This document shows, piece after piece, positions 1 through 5,405 of a stretch of 7,220 nucleotides of DNA. Each line of letters begins with the position of its first letter. The first letter of the stretch is position 1. The notes below the pieces were generated by a model. The model was given only the letters and a program-made list of their open reading frames with translations, was not told the origin of the DNA and made no database searches. The position numbers were made by a program, and so were the translations under genes. The stretch is from Chloroflexota bacterium (lineage in GTDB: Bacteria; Chloroflexota; UBA6077; JACCZL01). The stretch spans positions 1 to 7,220 of the forward strand of contig JADLFM010000016.1 of the NCBI GenBank assembly GCA_020845495.1, given 5' to 3'.

Positions 1-1237
1 CGACCTGCCCGAATCTACCTTGCCTGATCTGTTCGGGGGCGAGCTGCCGGACGTCGTTCGCCGTGCCGACGACGAACACCTCCTGCTGCTCTTGCATCCA
101 GTTGAGAAGGTGTGCGATCGTCCGGGCCGTCTCGCCACCGTCGCTCCGATTCGATGATTGGAGTCCGCCGACTGCCTTCTCGAACTCGGAGATCCCAAGG
201 ATTCCCTTGAGTGTCGTGGCAATCGCCAGTGCCCGCTTGATGCTCATCGCCGCCGAGCCAATGACGCCTCCCCCCTCGCCCATGACGGCGCCGAAGTCGA
301 GGTCGAGCAGGGGCCGGCCGAGGATTGAGGCCGCGATGCGTTTCACCAGGTCCTTCCCCGTTCCGGGTAGGCCCACGAGCAAAACGCCCTTCATCGGCTC
401 AACGCCGAAGGCACGCGCCGCCGGCGTGAACGTGACGGCCGCTTCCTGGAGCAGGCCGCGCAGGTTTGTGTAGCCTCCGAGATGGTCGGCCGATTCCGGA
501 TGGCTGTAGGAGAGCGCACCTCCCTGCCGGATGACGCTCCGCTTCTCGTCCAGGATCAGCGGCAACGCCTCCGGACCGACCCCTCGGAAGGTGATGGTCG
601 CCTTGGCCAGGGCATTCTCGATTTCGGTTTCGGTCAGCCCAAGGAGGGCCTGGCCCAACTGCTCGTGGGTTCGCCCGTCCACGTTCAGCTTGACATCGGG
701 GTTCTCCCGAAGCCGGTCGAGGTGCAAGTGGAGGACACGATCGACTTCGGTCTCGTCGGGCAGTGGCAGATCGATGCTCTTGACTTCCTTCTCGAGGGCC
801 GGTATCTCCGGGAAGCTCGGCCCGACGAAGAGCACCGTCACGGGACGTGATTTGATCGTCCAGGCCAACTCACGGAGGCGTCGAACCAGCAGCGGCTCCT
901 CCTGGCCGAACGGCGCCAGGTATGGTCCGAAGTCGCAGAGGACGTACAGGCCGCGCTCGGCATCGGCGATGTGCTCCAGGATCGAGAGGGGGTCTTCGGT
1001 GCTCGGGAACACCCGCTCACTGGCACCGAGCCCTGGGCCGGCGAGTTGGCGCAGCCCGCTGGTCCGACTCCAGGCGTAGAGGCCCTTGGGCGCATGGCGC
1101 TCGAGGTGGCCAACCGCAGCCATCAGGCGACGGAAACGCTGCTCCTCAAAGGTACTGACAGCGATCAGCGGGTAGCGGGCGCGAATCAAGACGTCGAGCT
1201 CGCGGACGAGTGCCTCGACGGATGGGGCATCGAGCAT
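1..1237 (-). CDS. Ycf46-like AAA ATPase with altered Walker motifs (3' end outside window)
   Basis: I translated this by hand from the ATG at 1237; 412 residues are visible and the frame stays open to base 1. A weakly conserved N-terminal half (about 1-245) precedes an AAA module. The Walker A region is GLPGTGKD (289-296), followed by a Walker B-like ILGISE (346-351), sensor 1 GTAN (391-394), and two arginines in an IRQGRF segment (405 and 408) at the arginine-finger position. This layout matches Ycf46-type AAA proteins, which are usually about 500 residues, so perhaps 80-100 residues are missing at the left edge. Residue 296 is Asp where Ser/Thr normally binds the Mg-nucleotide, and residue 350 is Ser where Walker B has Asp; the catalytic Glu351 is kept. 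The start is supported by GGAGGT seven bases upstream. It is the last visible gene of the minus-strand series, after the coiled-coil gene. Cellular role and substrate are unknown. The AAA assignment is firm, the Ycf46 likeness moderate. Confidence 0.85.
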   Translation of the reverse strand, partial: MLDAPSVEALVRELDVLIRARYPLIAVSTFEEQRFRRLMAAVGHLERHAPKGLYAWSRTSGLRQLAGPGLGASERVFPSTEDPLSILEHIADAERGLYVLCDFGPYLAPFGQEEPLLVRRLRELAWTIKSRPVTVLFVGPSFPEIPALEKEVKSIDLPLPDETEVDRVLHLHLDRLRENPDVKLNVDGRTHEQLGQALLGLTETEIENALAKATITFRGVGPEALPLILDEKRSVIRQGGALSYSHPESADHLGGYTNLRGLLQEAAVTFTPAARAFGVEPMKGVLLVGLPGTGKDLVKRIAASILGRPLLDLDFGAVMGEGGGVIGSAAMSIKRALAIATTLKGILGISEFEKAVGGLQSSNRSDGGETARTIAHLLNWMQEQQEVFVVGTANDVRQLAPEQIRQGRFGQV

Positions 1238-1244
1238 GCAGTAC

Positions 1245-1250
1245 ACCTCC
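1245..1250 (-). promoter_or_regulatory. Ribosome binding site of the AAA gene
   Basis: GGAGGT on the minus strand ends seven bases before the ATG at 1237. It fixes the start of a gene whose frame is open at the other end, and it lies just downstream of the hairpin at 1260-1299, which leaves it unpaired. Confidence 0.8.
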
Positions 1251-1259
1251 AATGAACGG

Positions 1260-1299
1260 TGACGGCAGGACTACCGCAAGAAGGGCGGTCCTGCCGTCA
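1260..1299 (-). repeat. GC-rich hairpin between the coiled-coil and AAA genes
   Basis: Bases 1260-1271 (TGACGGCAGGAC) are perfectly complementary to 1288-1299, a 12-bp stem. An inner CGC/GCG pairing can lengthen it, leaving a loop of about seven bases. It occupies most of the 75-nt gap between the stop at 1313 and the start at 1237. No T-run follows it on the minus strand (the next bases are CCGTTCATTGG), so it is not a textbook intrinsic terminator. It may be a weak terminator, an RNA-processing or stability element, or a protein-binding site. Confidence 0.7.
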
Positions 1300-1312
1300 T
1301 GACTTCACGGCG

Positions 1313-2602
1313 CTACAGTTCGAGTGCGCCCATTCGGTGGGGCTCGGCCAGCGCACGGGCATCGGCGTAGCAGAGCTCGACGATGTCGCTGAGGACCTGA
1401 TCGATCGGGCCGGGATCGCGCTTCCGCTTGCCGGAGGGCCGGACGGCCAGACTTTCCAGCTCCTCCAGCAGCGACTCCAACTGCTGGTCAGACTGCCAGT
1501 TCATCAGTCGGAACCAGCGCGTGAGATCTCGCGCTCGTCGCGCCGATCCGCCGGGCAGCGTCCCATGCTTGCGAAGTGAAGCCCGGATGGCAGTGGCTGC
1601 CTCGAAGACCGCGGCGTGAAGCTGCTGGGCTCCCTCTTCGATCGGACTCAATGTTTCCTGCAAACGCTCCTTCGCGGCTTCCAGCTTCAGGCCACGCAGG
1701 CGCTCCTTGACTTCGGCCTCCCGCCGTCGCTCCTCTTCCTCCGCCTGGAGACGGCGCCGGATTCGCTCCTCCTCAGCCCACAGCTCCTCCTGGACCAGGC
1801 GCTCTCGCGCCCGTTGCTGCTGGTGCTCGAGGCGGACGGTCGCTTCGAGCGCCTCGACTCGACTGCGCTCCTCCCGGGTTCGCCGTTGCTCGGCCACCAT
1901 TTCGCTGCCGAGCAGCACGACGCCGACGCGGTAGCGCAGCGTCAGCTTGTCGCACAGGTCGTCGGGGGTCGGTACAGCGGCATCGATGCCTCGCGCGATG
2001 ACGTCCCGATACCCTTCGGGGACAAGGTGGCCGGTCGCGATCAGACGGCGGGCTGAGTCGTCGGCCAACCGGAGGATCGTCTCGATGACCTCCTCGCGGA
2101 TCGCTTCATATTGATCGAGTACGGTTGATCTGGCGGCTTCGAGGGAATCCTGCGCGGCCCGGAAGTCGCGCTCGAACACCTCAAAGGCCGACCAGGGCAC
2201 CCATCGGTATGCGGGCGTCTCGAACAGCGTCTCGGTCAGCGTGAATCGGTAGGAGTACTTGTGAAGGGCGGCATGCGCCCGAGCCGCTGGACGCAGCAGG
2301 GGAAGCCGGTAGCGGTCTGGAAGTAGCCCACAGCGAGGTGGTCGGAACGCGAGGTCGGTACCGCGAGGAAGGCTCACGCCGAGTGCGTGCCACTCCAGTC
2401 GCCGGTCGAGTAGGCCGAAACCGCGGGCATCGACGTTGATGAAGACGCCCTCATCCTCGAGCGCGGAGAGGTCGAACGGCAGCCGCTCGATCTCGGCAGT
2501 CTCGACGCCGGTTCGTCCGGCCGCACGTTCGGCTCGGGCTGCGATGCCCTCGCTGGAAGCTTCCGCTCGCTCGACTTCGGTCGCACTAGCGATGTCAAGC
2601 AT
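1313..2602 (-). CDS. Unrecognised protein with long charged coiled coil
   Basis: This encodes 429 residues from the ATG at 2602, chosen because GGAGGT lies five bases upstream. A TTG at 2668 would add 22 residues but lacks a good ribosome site and would read through the inverted repeat in the gap. I do not recognise the family. Residues 1-35 are acidic/Ala-rich and probably disordered. Residues 38-128 look like a folded domain with aromatic residues, and 129-225 are mainly helical. Residues about 234-316 are a strongly charged Glu/Arg/Gln heptad-like coiled coil containing runs such as LQAEEEERRREAEVKERL. A C-terminal helical segment follows (about 328-386, with WFRLMNW), then a basic patch GKRKR and a final helix. 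No signal peptide or membrane segment is visible. It sits 62 nt after radC and 75 nt before the AAA gene. A scaffold or adaptor role is inference only. Confidence 0.85.
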   Translation of the reverse strand: MLDIASATEVERAEASSEGIAARAERAAGRTGVETAEIERLPFDLSALEDEGVFINVDARGFGLLDRRLEWHALGVSLPRGTDLAFRPPRCGLLPDRYRLPLLRPAARAHAALHKYSYRFTLTETLFETPAYRWVPWSAFEVFERDFRAAQDSLEAARSTVLDQYEAIREEVIETILRLADDSARRLIATGHLVPEGYRDVIARGIDAAVPTPDDLCDKLTLRYRVGVVLLGSEMVAEQRRTREERSRVEALEATVRLEHQQQRARERLVQEELWAEEERIRRRLQAEEEERRREAEVKERLRGLKLEAAKERLQETLSPIEEGAQQLHAAVFEAATAIRASLRKHGTLPGGSARRARDLTRWFRLMNWQSDQQLESLLEELESLAVRPSGKRKRDPGPIDQVLSDIVELCYADARALAEPHRMGALEL

Positions 2603-2607
2603 CGGCC

Positions 2608-2613
2608 ACCTCC
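2608..2613 (-). promoter_or_regulatory. Ribosome binding site deciding the coiled-coil gene start
   Basis: GGAGGT, within CGGAGGTGG on the minus strand, lies five bases before the ATG at 2602. It argues for this start over the upstream TTG at 2668, which overlaps the radC stop codon. Confidence 0.8.
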
Positions 2614-2624
2614 GTCCTGGTGGT

Positions 2625-2664
2625 GTGGACTGGCGGGTCGTGACACACCGACCCGCCGGTCCGC
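2625..2664 (-). repeat. Imperfect hairpin between radC and the coiled-coil gene
   Basis: Bases 2627-2640 pair with 2649-2662 around an 8-base loop (TGACACAC). This is a 14-position stem with one imperfect pair, T2631 opposite G2658; it wobbles on the plus strand but is an A/C mismatch in the minus-strand transcript. It fills most of the 62-nt gap, starting right after the radC stop and ending about a dozen bases before the next ribosome site. No T-run follows. Its position immediately 3' of radC suggests transcript-end stabilisation or partial termination. Confidence 0.65.
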
Positions 2665-3210
2665 TCAACCGTCTGACCGCGCAGCGGGGTCGTACAACCC
2701 TCGATCGCGGAGGCTCACGTGTTCCGATCGGCCGATCACGACGTGGTCGAGAAGATCGACGCCGAGCAGATCGCCGGCTCGAGCCGCCTCGGCGGTCAGT
2801 CGGATGTCCTCCGGCGAGGGCGTCGGGTCGCCGCTCGGATGGTTGTGCACCAGGACTACTGCCGCCGCACCGCGTGCAACCGCTTCCCGAAAGCAGTCGC
2901 CCAGGCGAATGACCGTCGAGTTCAGCCCGCCCTGGTAGACCAGTGAGGTCCCCAGGACCCCGTTTCCACTGTCGAGTAGCACCACACGGAGCTGCTCCTG
3001 GGCCAGGTCAGAAAGCTCTTGACCCAGGTACACAGCTACGTCGCCGGGACTGCGGATCGAGTATCGGTCCGCAGTGGCCGTGAGTCCGCTGACCTCATAT
3101 CGCCCCGACAGGTCGGCGAGCAGCCTCAGGTTCTCCCTGACGAGATGCAGCAGCGTGGCCGCCTCTGGTGGCAAGAGGCTGATTTGTGGGGAATCATGCG
3201 ACCCCTTCAC
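2665..3210 (-). CDS. radC: RadC-family JAB/MPN-domain protein
   Basis: This is a 181-residue protein with the RadC signature. A JAMM-type metal site is formed by VHNHPSGD (121-128) with His122 and His124, then Asp135 in PSPED, giving HxHx10D, and an upstream Glu109. The family's DHVVIG block follows at 155-160. Many RadC proteins have about 220-230 residues with an N-terminal helix-hairpin-helix region. Here only about 50 residues precede the core, so that DNA-binding part appears reduced or absent. The start is GTG at 3210, whose GTGA overlaps the stop of the preceding small gene, with no nearby in-frame ATG, so translation is probably coupled. RadC was once tied to DNA repair, but its biochemical function is not settled; shortened forms are common on mobile elements. 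The family call is secure; the function is uncertain. Confidence 0.95.
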   Translation of the reverse strand: MKGSHDSPQISLLPPEAATLLHLVRENLRLLADLSGRYEVSGLTATADRYSIRSPGDVAVYLGQELSDLAQEQLRVVLLDSGNGVLGTSLVYQGGLNSTVIRLGDCFREAVARGAAAVVLVHNHPSGDPTPSPEDIRLTAEAARAGDLLGVDLLDHVVIGRSEHVSLRDRGLYDPAARSDG

Positions 3211-3491
3211 GTTGGACGACCCTGATCTGCCCCGACCGTCTCCCAGACCACCGGATCGTGGTACCGATCACAGAGGCGGCGGTTCAGTCGGTGGCGGAAC
3301 TCACTCGCGTGCGCGTCATCCGCGTCGCCGTAGAGGTCGCTGACGCGACGAGCGAGATCATCGAAGGAGGACCGATCGTAGAACTGTCCGGCATAGGCGG
3401 CGAAAGTCCGGGCAAGCTGCGAGGGGCTCTTGGTCCGAACCGCCAGCTCCAGCCGCGAGTCCGGCGAGATGGTCTCGTAGATCGTGGGCAT
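3207..3491 (-). CDS. Small unrecognised protein coupled to radC
   Basis: This encodes 94 residues from the ATG at 3491. A second ATG at 3524 would add 11 residues but falls in the loop of the 14-bp hairpin at 3506-3544, so I prefer the inner one, whose upstream GGGA is a weak ribosome site. I do not recognise the family. The protein looks soluble and mostly helical, with many Arg and Asp residues (for example FDDLARRVSDLYGDADD at about 43-59), a basic stretch FRHRLNRRLCDRYHD at about 65-79, and one Cys. No metal-binding cluster, signal peptide or membrane segment is visible. Its TGA overlaps the radC GTG (GTGA), a tight arrangement suggesting the two are made together. It is probably a real gene because of that junction and its protein-like composition. 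Confidence 0.7.
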   Translation of the reverse strand: MPTIYETISPDSRLELAVRTKSPSQLARTFAAYAGQFYDRSSFDDLARRVSDLYGDADDAHASEFRHRLNRRLCDRYHDPVVWETVGADQGRPT

Positions 3492-3505
3492 GGACGTTCC
3501 CAATT

Positions 3506-3544
3506 GGCCGAGAGCCGGGTCCATTTGGAGCCCGGCTCTCGGCC
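3506..3544 (-). repeat. 14-bp perfect inverted repeat upstream of the small gene
   Basis: GGCCGAGAGCCGGG (3506-3519) is exactly complementary to 3531-3544 around an 11-base centre. That centre can itself pair (TCCA with TGGA), leaving one bulged base. In the minus-strand transcript the hairpin ends 14 bases before the ATG at 3491 and holds the alternative ATG at 3524 in its loop. No T-run follows on either strand. It could limit transcription or translation of the small gene and radC, protect the 3' end of the ssb transcript, or bind a protein. Confidence 0.8.
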
Positions 3545-3553
3545 GACTGATGG

Positions 3554-3571
3554 ACGCGGCTCACGCGGCTC
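3554..3571. repeat. Tandem 9-base repeat, two copies
   Basis: ACGCGGCTC occurs twice back to back (3554-3562 and 3563-3571). It overlaps the end of the possible 65-residue gene, whose stop codon lies in the repeat. It may be simple slippage in GC-rich sequence. Confidence 0.5.
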
Positions 3572-3758
3572 GCGGGATGCGCGGGCGCGGAGGCGGGCCG
3601 GCAAGCCGGCGGTACACGGTCAGCCGCCGCAAGCGAGGCGGCGTCGGGCTGGCGATGACCAGGATCTCGCGAACGTACCCATCGGTCGCGTGAAGTCGTG
3701 GGAACGAGAGCAGGCAGAGCAGCCGGCCACGGAACGACCGCAATCTGAATGTCGGCAT
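3561..3758 (-). CDS. Possible small basic protein following ssb
   Basis: A 65-residue frame starts at the ATG at 3758, only four bases after the ssb stop codon, a spacing typical of coupled genes. Composition is Arg/Pro/Leu-rich: the first half is the more protein-like (MPTFRLRSFRGRLLCLLSF), and the end is a Pro/Arg tail (AGPPPRPRIPRAA). About 80% of its codons end in G or C, as expected for a gene here, but its second positions are also GC-rich, which weakens the case. No family is recognised and no clear ribosome site is seen. The same bases are also open on the plus strand. If it is not a gene, bases 3525-3762 are a noncoding gap holding the hairpin at 3506-3544 and short inverted repeats at 3597-3610 and 3623-3642. 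Confidence 0.4.
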   Translation of the reverse strand: MPTFRLRSFRGRLLCLLSFPRLHATDGYVREILVIASPTPPRLRRLTVYRRLAGPPPRPRIPRAA

Positions 3759-3762
3759 CGGC

Positions 3763-4182
3763 TCAGAAAGGCACGTCGTCTTCGGGTTCATCCCCCTCCG
3801 GGGATGCCGCCGGGGTGGTGTCGATTTCGTCCTGCGAACCGGATGAATCCGGTGACGGTCGGCGATCGAGGAGGATGATCTCGGTCGCCGTCACCTCGGC
3901 AGCGCGGCGCGTCTGGCCGTCCCGACCTTCCCAGGTTCGGTACGATAGGCGACCCGCCACGAAGACGAGCCGCCCCTTTGCCAGGTGCTGGCCGGCGAAC
4001 TCGGCGAGCTTATCCCAGCAGACGATCTGGTGCCAGTCAGTACCGGTCTCGGCCCCGGACCTCGAGGGGCGGTCGGTCGCCAGGCTGATCCGGGTGACCG
4101 CCTGGCCGGCGGTGGTGAAGCGCATGTTCGGATCCTGGCCGAGCCGGCCAATCAACTCGACGCGATTGAGGCTGTACGGCAT
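3763..4182 (-). CDS. ssb: Single-stranded DNA-binding protein
   Basis: This 139-residue protein has the bacterial SSB layout. An OB fold covers about residues 1-106 (NRVELIGRLGQDPNMRFT, then TDWHQIVCWDKLAEF, with Trp50, Trp56 and Trp84 available for base stacking). A short Ser/Pro/Asp-rich linker follows (107-132), and then the acidic tip EDDVPF (134-139), which in this family recruits replication and repair partners. It coats exposed single strands in the cytoplasm, normally as a tetramer. At 139 residues it is shorter than the E. coli protein (178), mainly in the linker. The ATG at 4182 follows GGAGG by six bases. Its place after a helicase and a primase fits a replication or repair set. 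A complete tip means it should still contact host partners. It could be the main chromosomal SSB or an extra copy; the window cannot tell. Confidence 0.96.
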   Translation of the reverse strand: MPYSLNRVELIGRLGQDPNMRFTTAGQAVTRISLATDRPSRSGAETGTDWHQIVCWDKLAEFAGQHLAKGRLVFVAGRLSYRTWEGRDGQTRRAAEVTATEIILLDRRPSPDSSGSQDEIDTTPAASPEGDEPEDDVPF

Positions 4183-4188
4183 CGCTTG

Positions 4189-4193
4189 CCTCC
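4189..4193 (-). promoter_or_regulatory. Ribosome binding site of ssb
   Basis: GGAGG on the minus strand lies six bases before the ssb ATG at 4182. It is among the stronger sites in the window, consistent with high SSB demand. Confidence 0.75.
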
Positions 4194-4214
4194 ACTAAGT
4201 GCACAGACCGAACA

Positions 4215-4233
4215 CCGGCGTCCACGACGCCGG
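4215..4233 (-). repeat. Hairpin upstream of ssb
   Basis: CCGGCGTC (4215-4222) and GACGCCGG (4226-4233) form a perfect 8-bp stem around a three-base loop. It lies 32 bases upstream of the ssb ATG, clear of the ribosome site. A second small stem, TCTCGC/GCGAGA (4243-4248 with 4254-4259), sits just upstream in the transcript. Together they make the ssb leader structured. No T-run follows, so simple termination is unlikely. Confidence 0.6.
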
Positions 4234-4307
4234 GCGGAGGAATCTCGCGGGTGGCGAGACGGCGGTACGCGGCGACGACTCGGCGCCGTGCGGGGATCAT
4301 CGGCCGG

Positions 4308-4319
4308 GGTGGATCCACC
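4308..4319. repeat. 12-base perfect palindrome after the primase gene
   Basis: GGTGGATCCACC is identical to its own reverse complement. It lies ten bases beyond the primase stop, at the far upstream end of the 146-nt gap before ssb. A short uninterrupted palindrome makes a poor RNA hairpin but a good site for a dimeric DNA-binding protein. No clear -10/-35 pair is visible beside it, so an operator role is speculative. Confidence 0.45.
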
Positions 4320-4328
4320 GGGCGGGCA

Positions 4329-5378
4329 TCAGGCTGCTACCGCTTGAGTAGCCTCTTCGACAGCCCGGCCGAGGAGGGCTGCGCCATCAGCGTGGGTGGC
4401 CAGATCGGCAACGTCCTTGACACCGGCCAAGCAGACCGGCACAGCTACAGGACCGAGGGCAGTCAGCAGTCGCCCTGTTGCCTCCCGGCCGGCCGAATCG
4501 TTGTCGAGCACGAGGTAGATCCGCTCGTAGTGCCGCAGGGCCTCGACCATCCCGGGCCGAACGTGGGTGCCGAGAAGCGCCAGCGACGGCACTCCCCATT
4601 GCTGCAAGGTCAGCCAGTCGAAGACGCCCTCGACGACACAGACGGACCGCTCTCGCGATGCCGCTTCCCACCCGAGGAGTCGCCTGGAGCCTGGCAGCCC
4701 CAGATACTTCGGGCCGGCGCCGTCGTCGACTTCGCGGCCGATGAGCCAGACGGGGCGACGATCTCTGATCTCCGGTACGACGATGCGCCCGGCCATCAAC
4801 TCGTCACCGCCGCGACGGAGGATCCCGATCCGAAGCGCTGCCTGGATCGGAACACCTCGCCAGCGAAGGTACGAAACCAGCTCGTCACCCGCCGCATAGC
4901 CAACTCGGCATCGCTCGAGAGTCTCCCGCCGAAGTCCTCGCCGTTCGACGTAGGCCAGGGCATGGGAGTCTGACAGGAGCCGGTTGTGGTAAAGCTCGAC
5001 AGCGGCAGCGAGACAGGCCCACTCCTCAGGTGCCCACGGAGTCCGCCCTTCGTGCCGGCGTGCCGTCGGTCGCACCAAGCGGCGAGGTTCGGCGATACAT
5101 GGACGACCGCCGAGCAGGCGACGTATGGCCTCCAGAAAGCCAACTCCCTCGATGCGCTCAACGAAGGTGACGGCGTCGCCGCCGACCCCACATCGAAAGC
5201 AGTAGAAGGACTCGGTGGTCGGATACAGATACAGGTTCGGTCGACCACCGTCGGTATGGAAGGGACACCGCCCGACCAGTGTTCGCCCGCTCGCGCGCAG
5301 CTCGATGCCGTAACTCGCAACGACATCGGCGATTGGTCGGCTTCGCTTCAGGGCGTCGATGTCGATTCGCCGAAGCAC
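4329..5378 (-). CDS. dnaG: Short DnaG-type primase (zinc finger plus Toprim)
   Basis: This 349-residue protein is built like the N-terminal and catalytic parts of DnaG, which makes RNA primers on single-stranded DNA. The CHC2 zinc finger is Cys38, His41, Cys60 and Cys63 (RCPFH...YCFRCGVGGDAVTF). A linking domain covers about 115-240. The Toprim core has VVEGVFD (248-254, Glu250 and Asp254), LGTHV (269-273), LVLDNDSAGREA (289-300, Asp292 and Asp294) and a third acidic site near KDVAD (321-325). Housekeeping DnaG is about 600 residues with a C-terminal DnaB-binding domain. Here the protein ends soon after Toprim, so that domain is missing, a pattern typical of phage, plasmid or accessory primases. 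The start is GTG at 5378, 27 nt after the helicase stop, with no in-frame ATG between and no strong ribosome site, suggesting coupling to the helicase gene. The catalytic residues look intact. Confidence 0.92.
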   Translation of the reverse strand: MLRRIDIDALKRSRPIADVVASYGIELRASGRTLVGRCPFHTDGGRPNLYLYPTTESFYCFRCGVGGDAVTFVERIEGVGFLEAIRRLLGGRPCIAEPRRLVRPTARRHEGRTPWAPEEWACLAAAVELYHNRLLSDSHALAYVERRGLRRETLERCRVGYAAGDELVSYLRWRGVPIQAALRIGILRRGGDELMAGRIVVPEIRDRRPVWLIGREVDDGAGPKYLGLPGSRRLLGWEAASRERSVCVVEGVFDWLTLQQWGVPSLALLGTHVRPGMVEALRHYERIYLVLDNDSAGREATGRLLTALGPVAVPVCLAGVKDVADLATHADGAALLGRAVEEATQAVAA

Positions 5379-5405
5379 AGTCGTCGCATCCGTGTGCGCA
5401 TGCTC

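Noticed and set aside
1260..1299. Intrinsic terminator after the coiled-coil gene
   Set aside because: The stem is strong, but no T-run follows on either strand, so I recorded it as an inverted repeat rather than a terminator.
2603..2668. TTG start at 2668 for the coiled-coil gene, overlapping the radC stop
   Set aside because: The overlap is attractive, but the added 22 residues would be encoded by the inverted repeat and have no ribosome site, whereas the ATG at 2602 has GGAGGT at ideal spacing.
3186..3878. Long plus-strand open frame (230 codons)
   Set aside because: It runs antisense through the radC start, the small gene, the ssb end and the gap. It has no family motif, a low-complexity Arg/Gly/Pro-rich product, and conflicts with the well-supported ssb and radC on the other strand.
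4037..4318. Minus-strand 93-codon frame starting in the gap before ssb
   Set aside because: More than half of it overlaps ssb in a different frame. It starts at GTG without a ribosome site, and its gap portion has less gene-like codon use. Only its YRRLA segment was kept, as a low-interest repeat observation.
4251..4973. Long plus-strand open frame (240 codons) opposite the primase
   Set aside because: The minus-strand frame here has clear zinc-finger and Toprim motifs. The plus frame shows no recognisable domain and is the expected mirror of a GC-rich gene.
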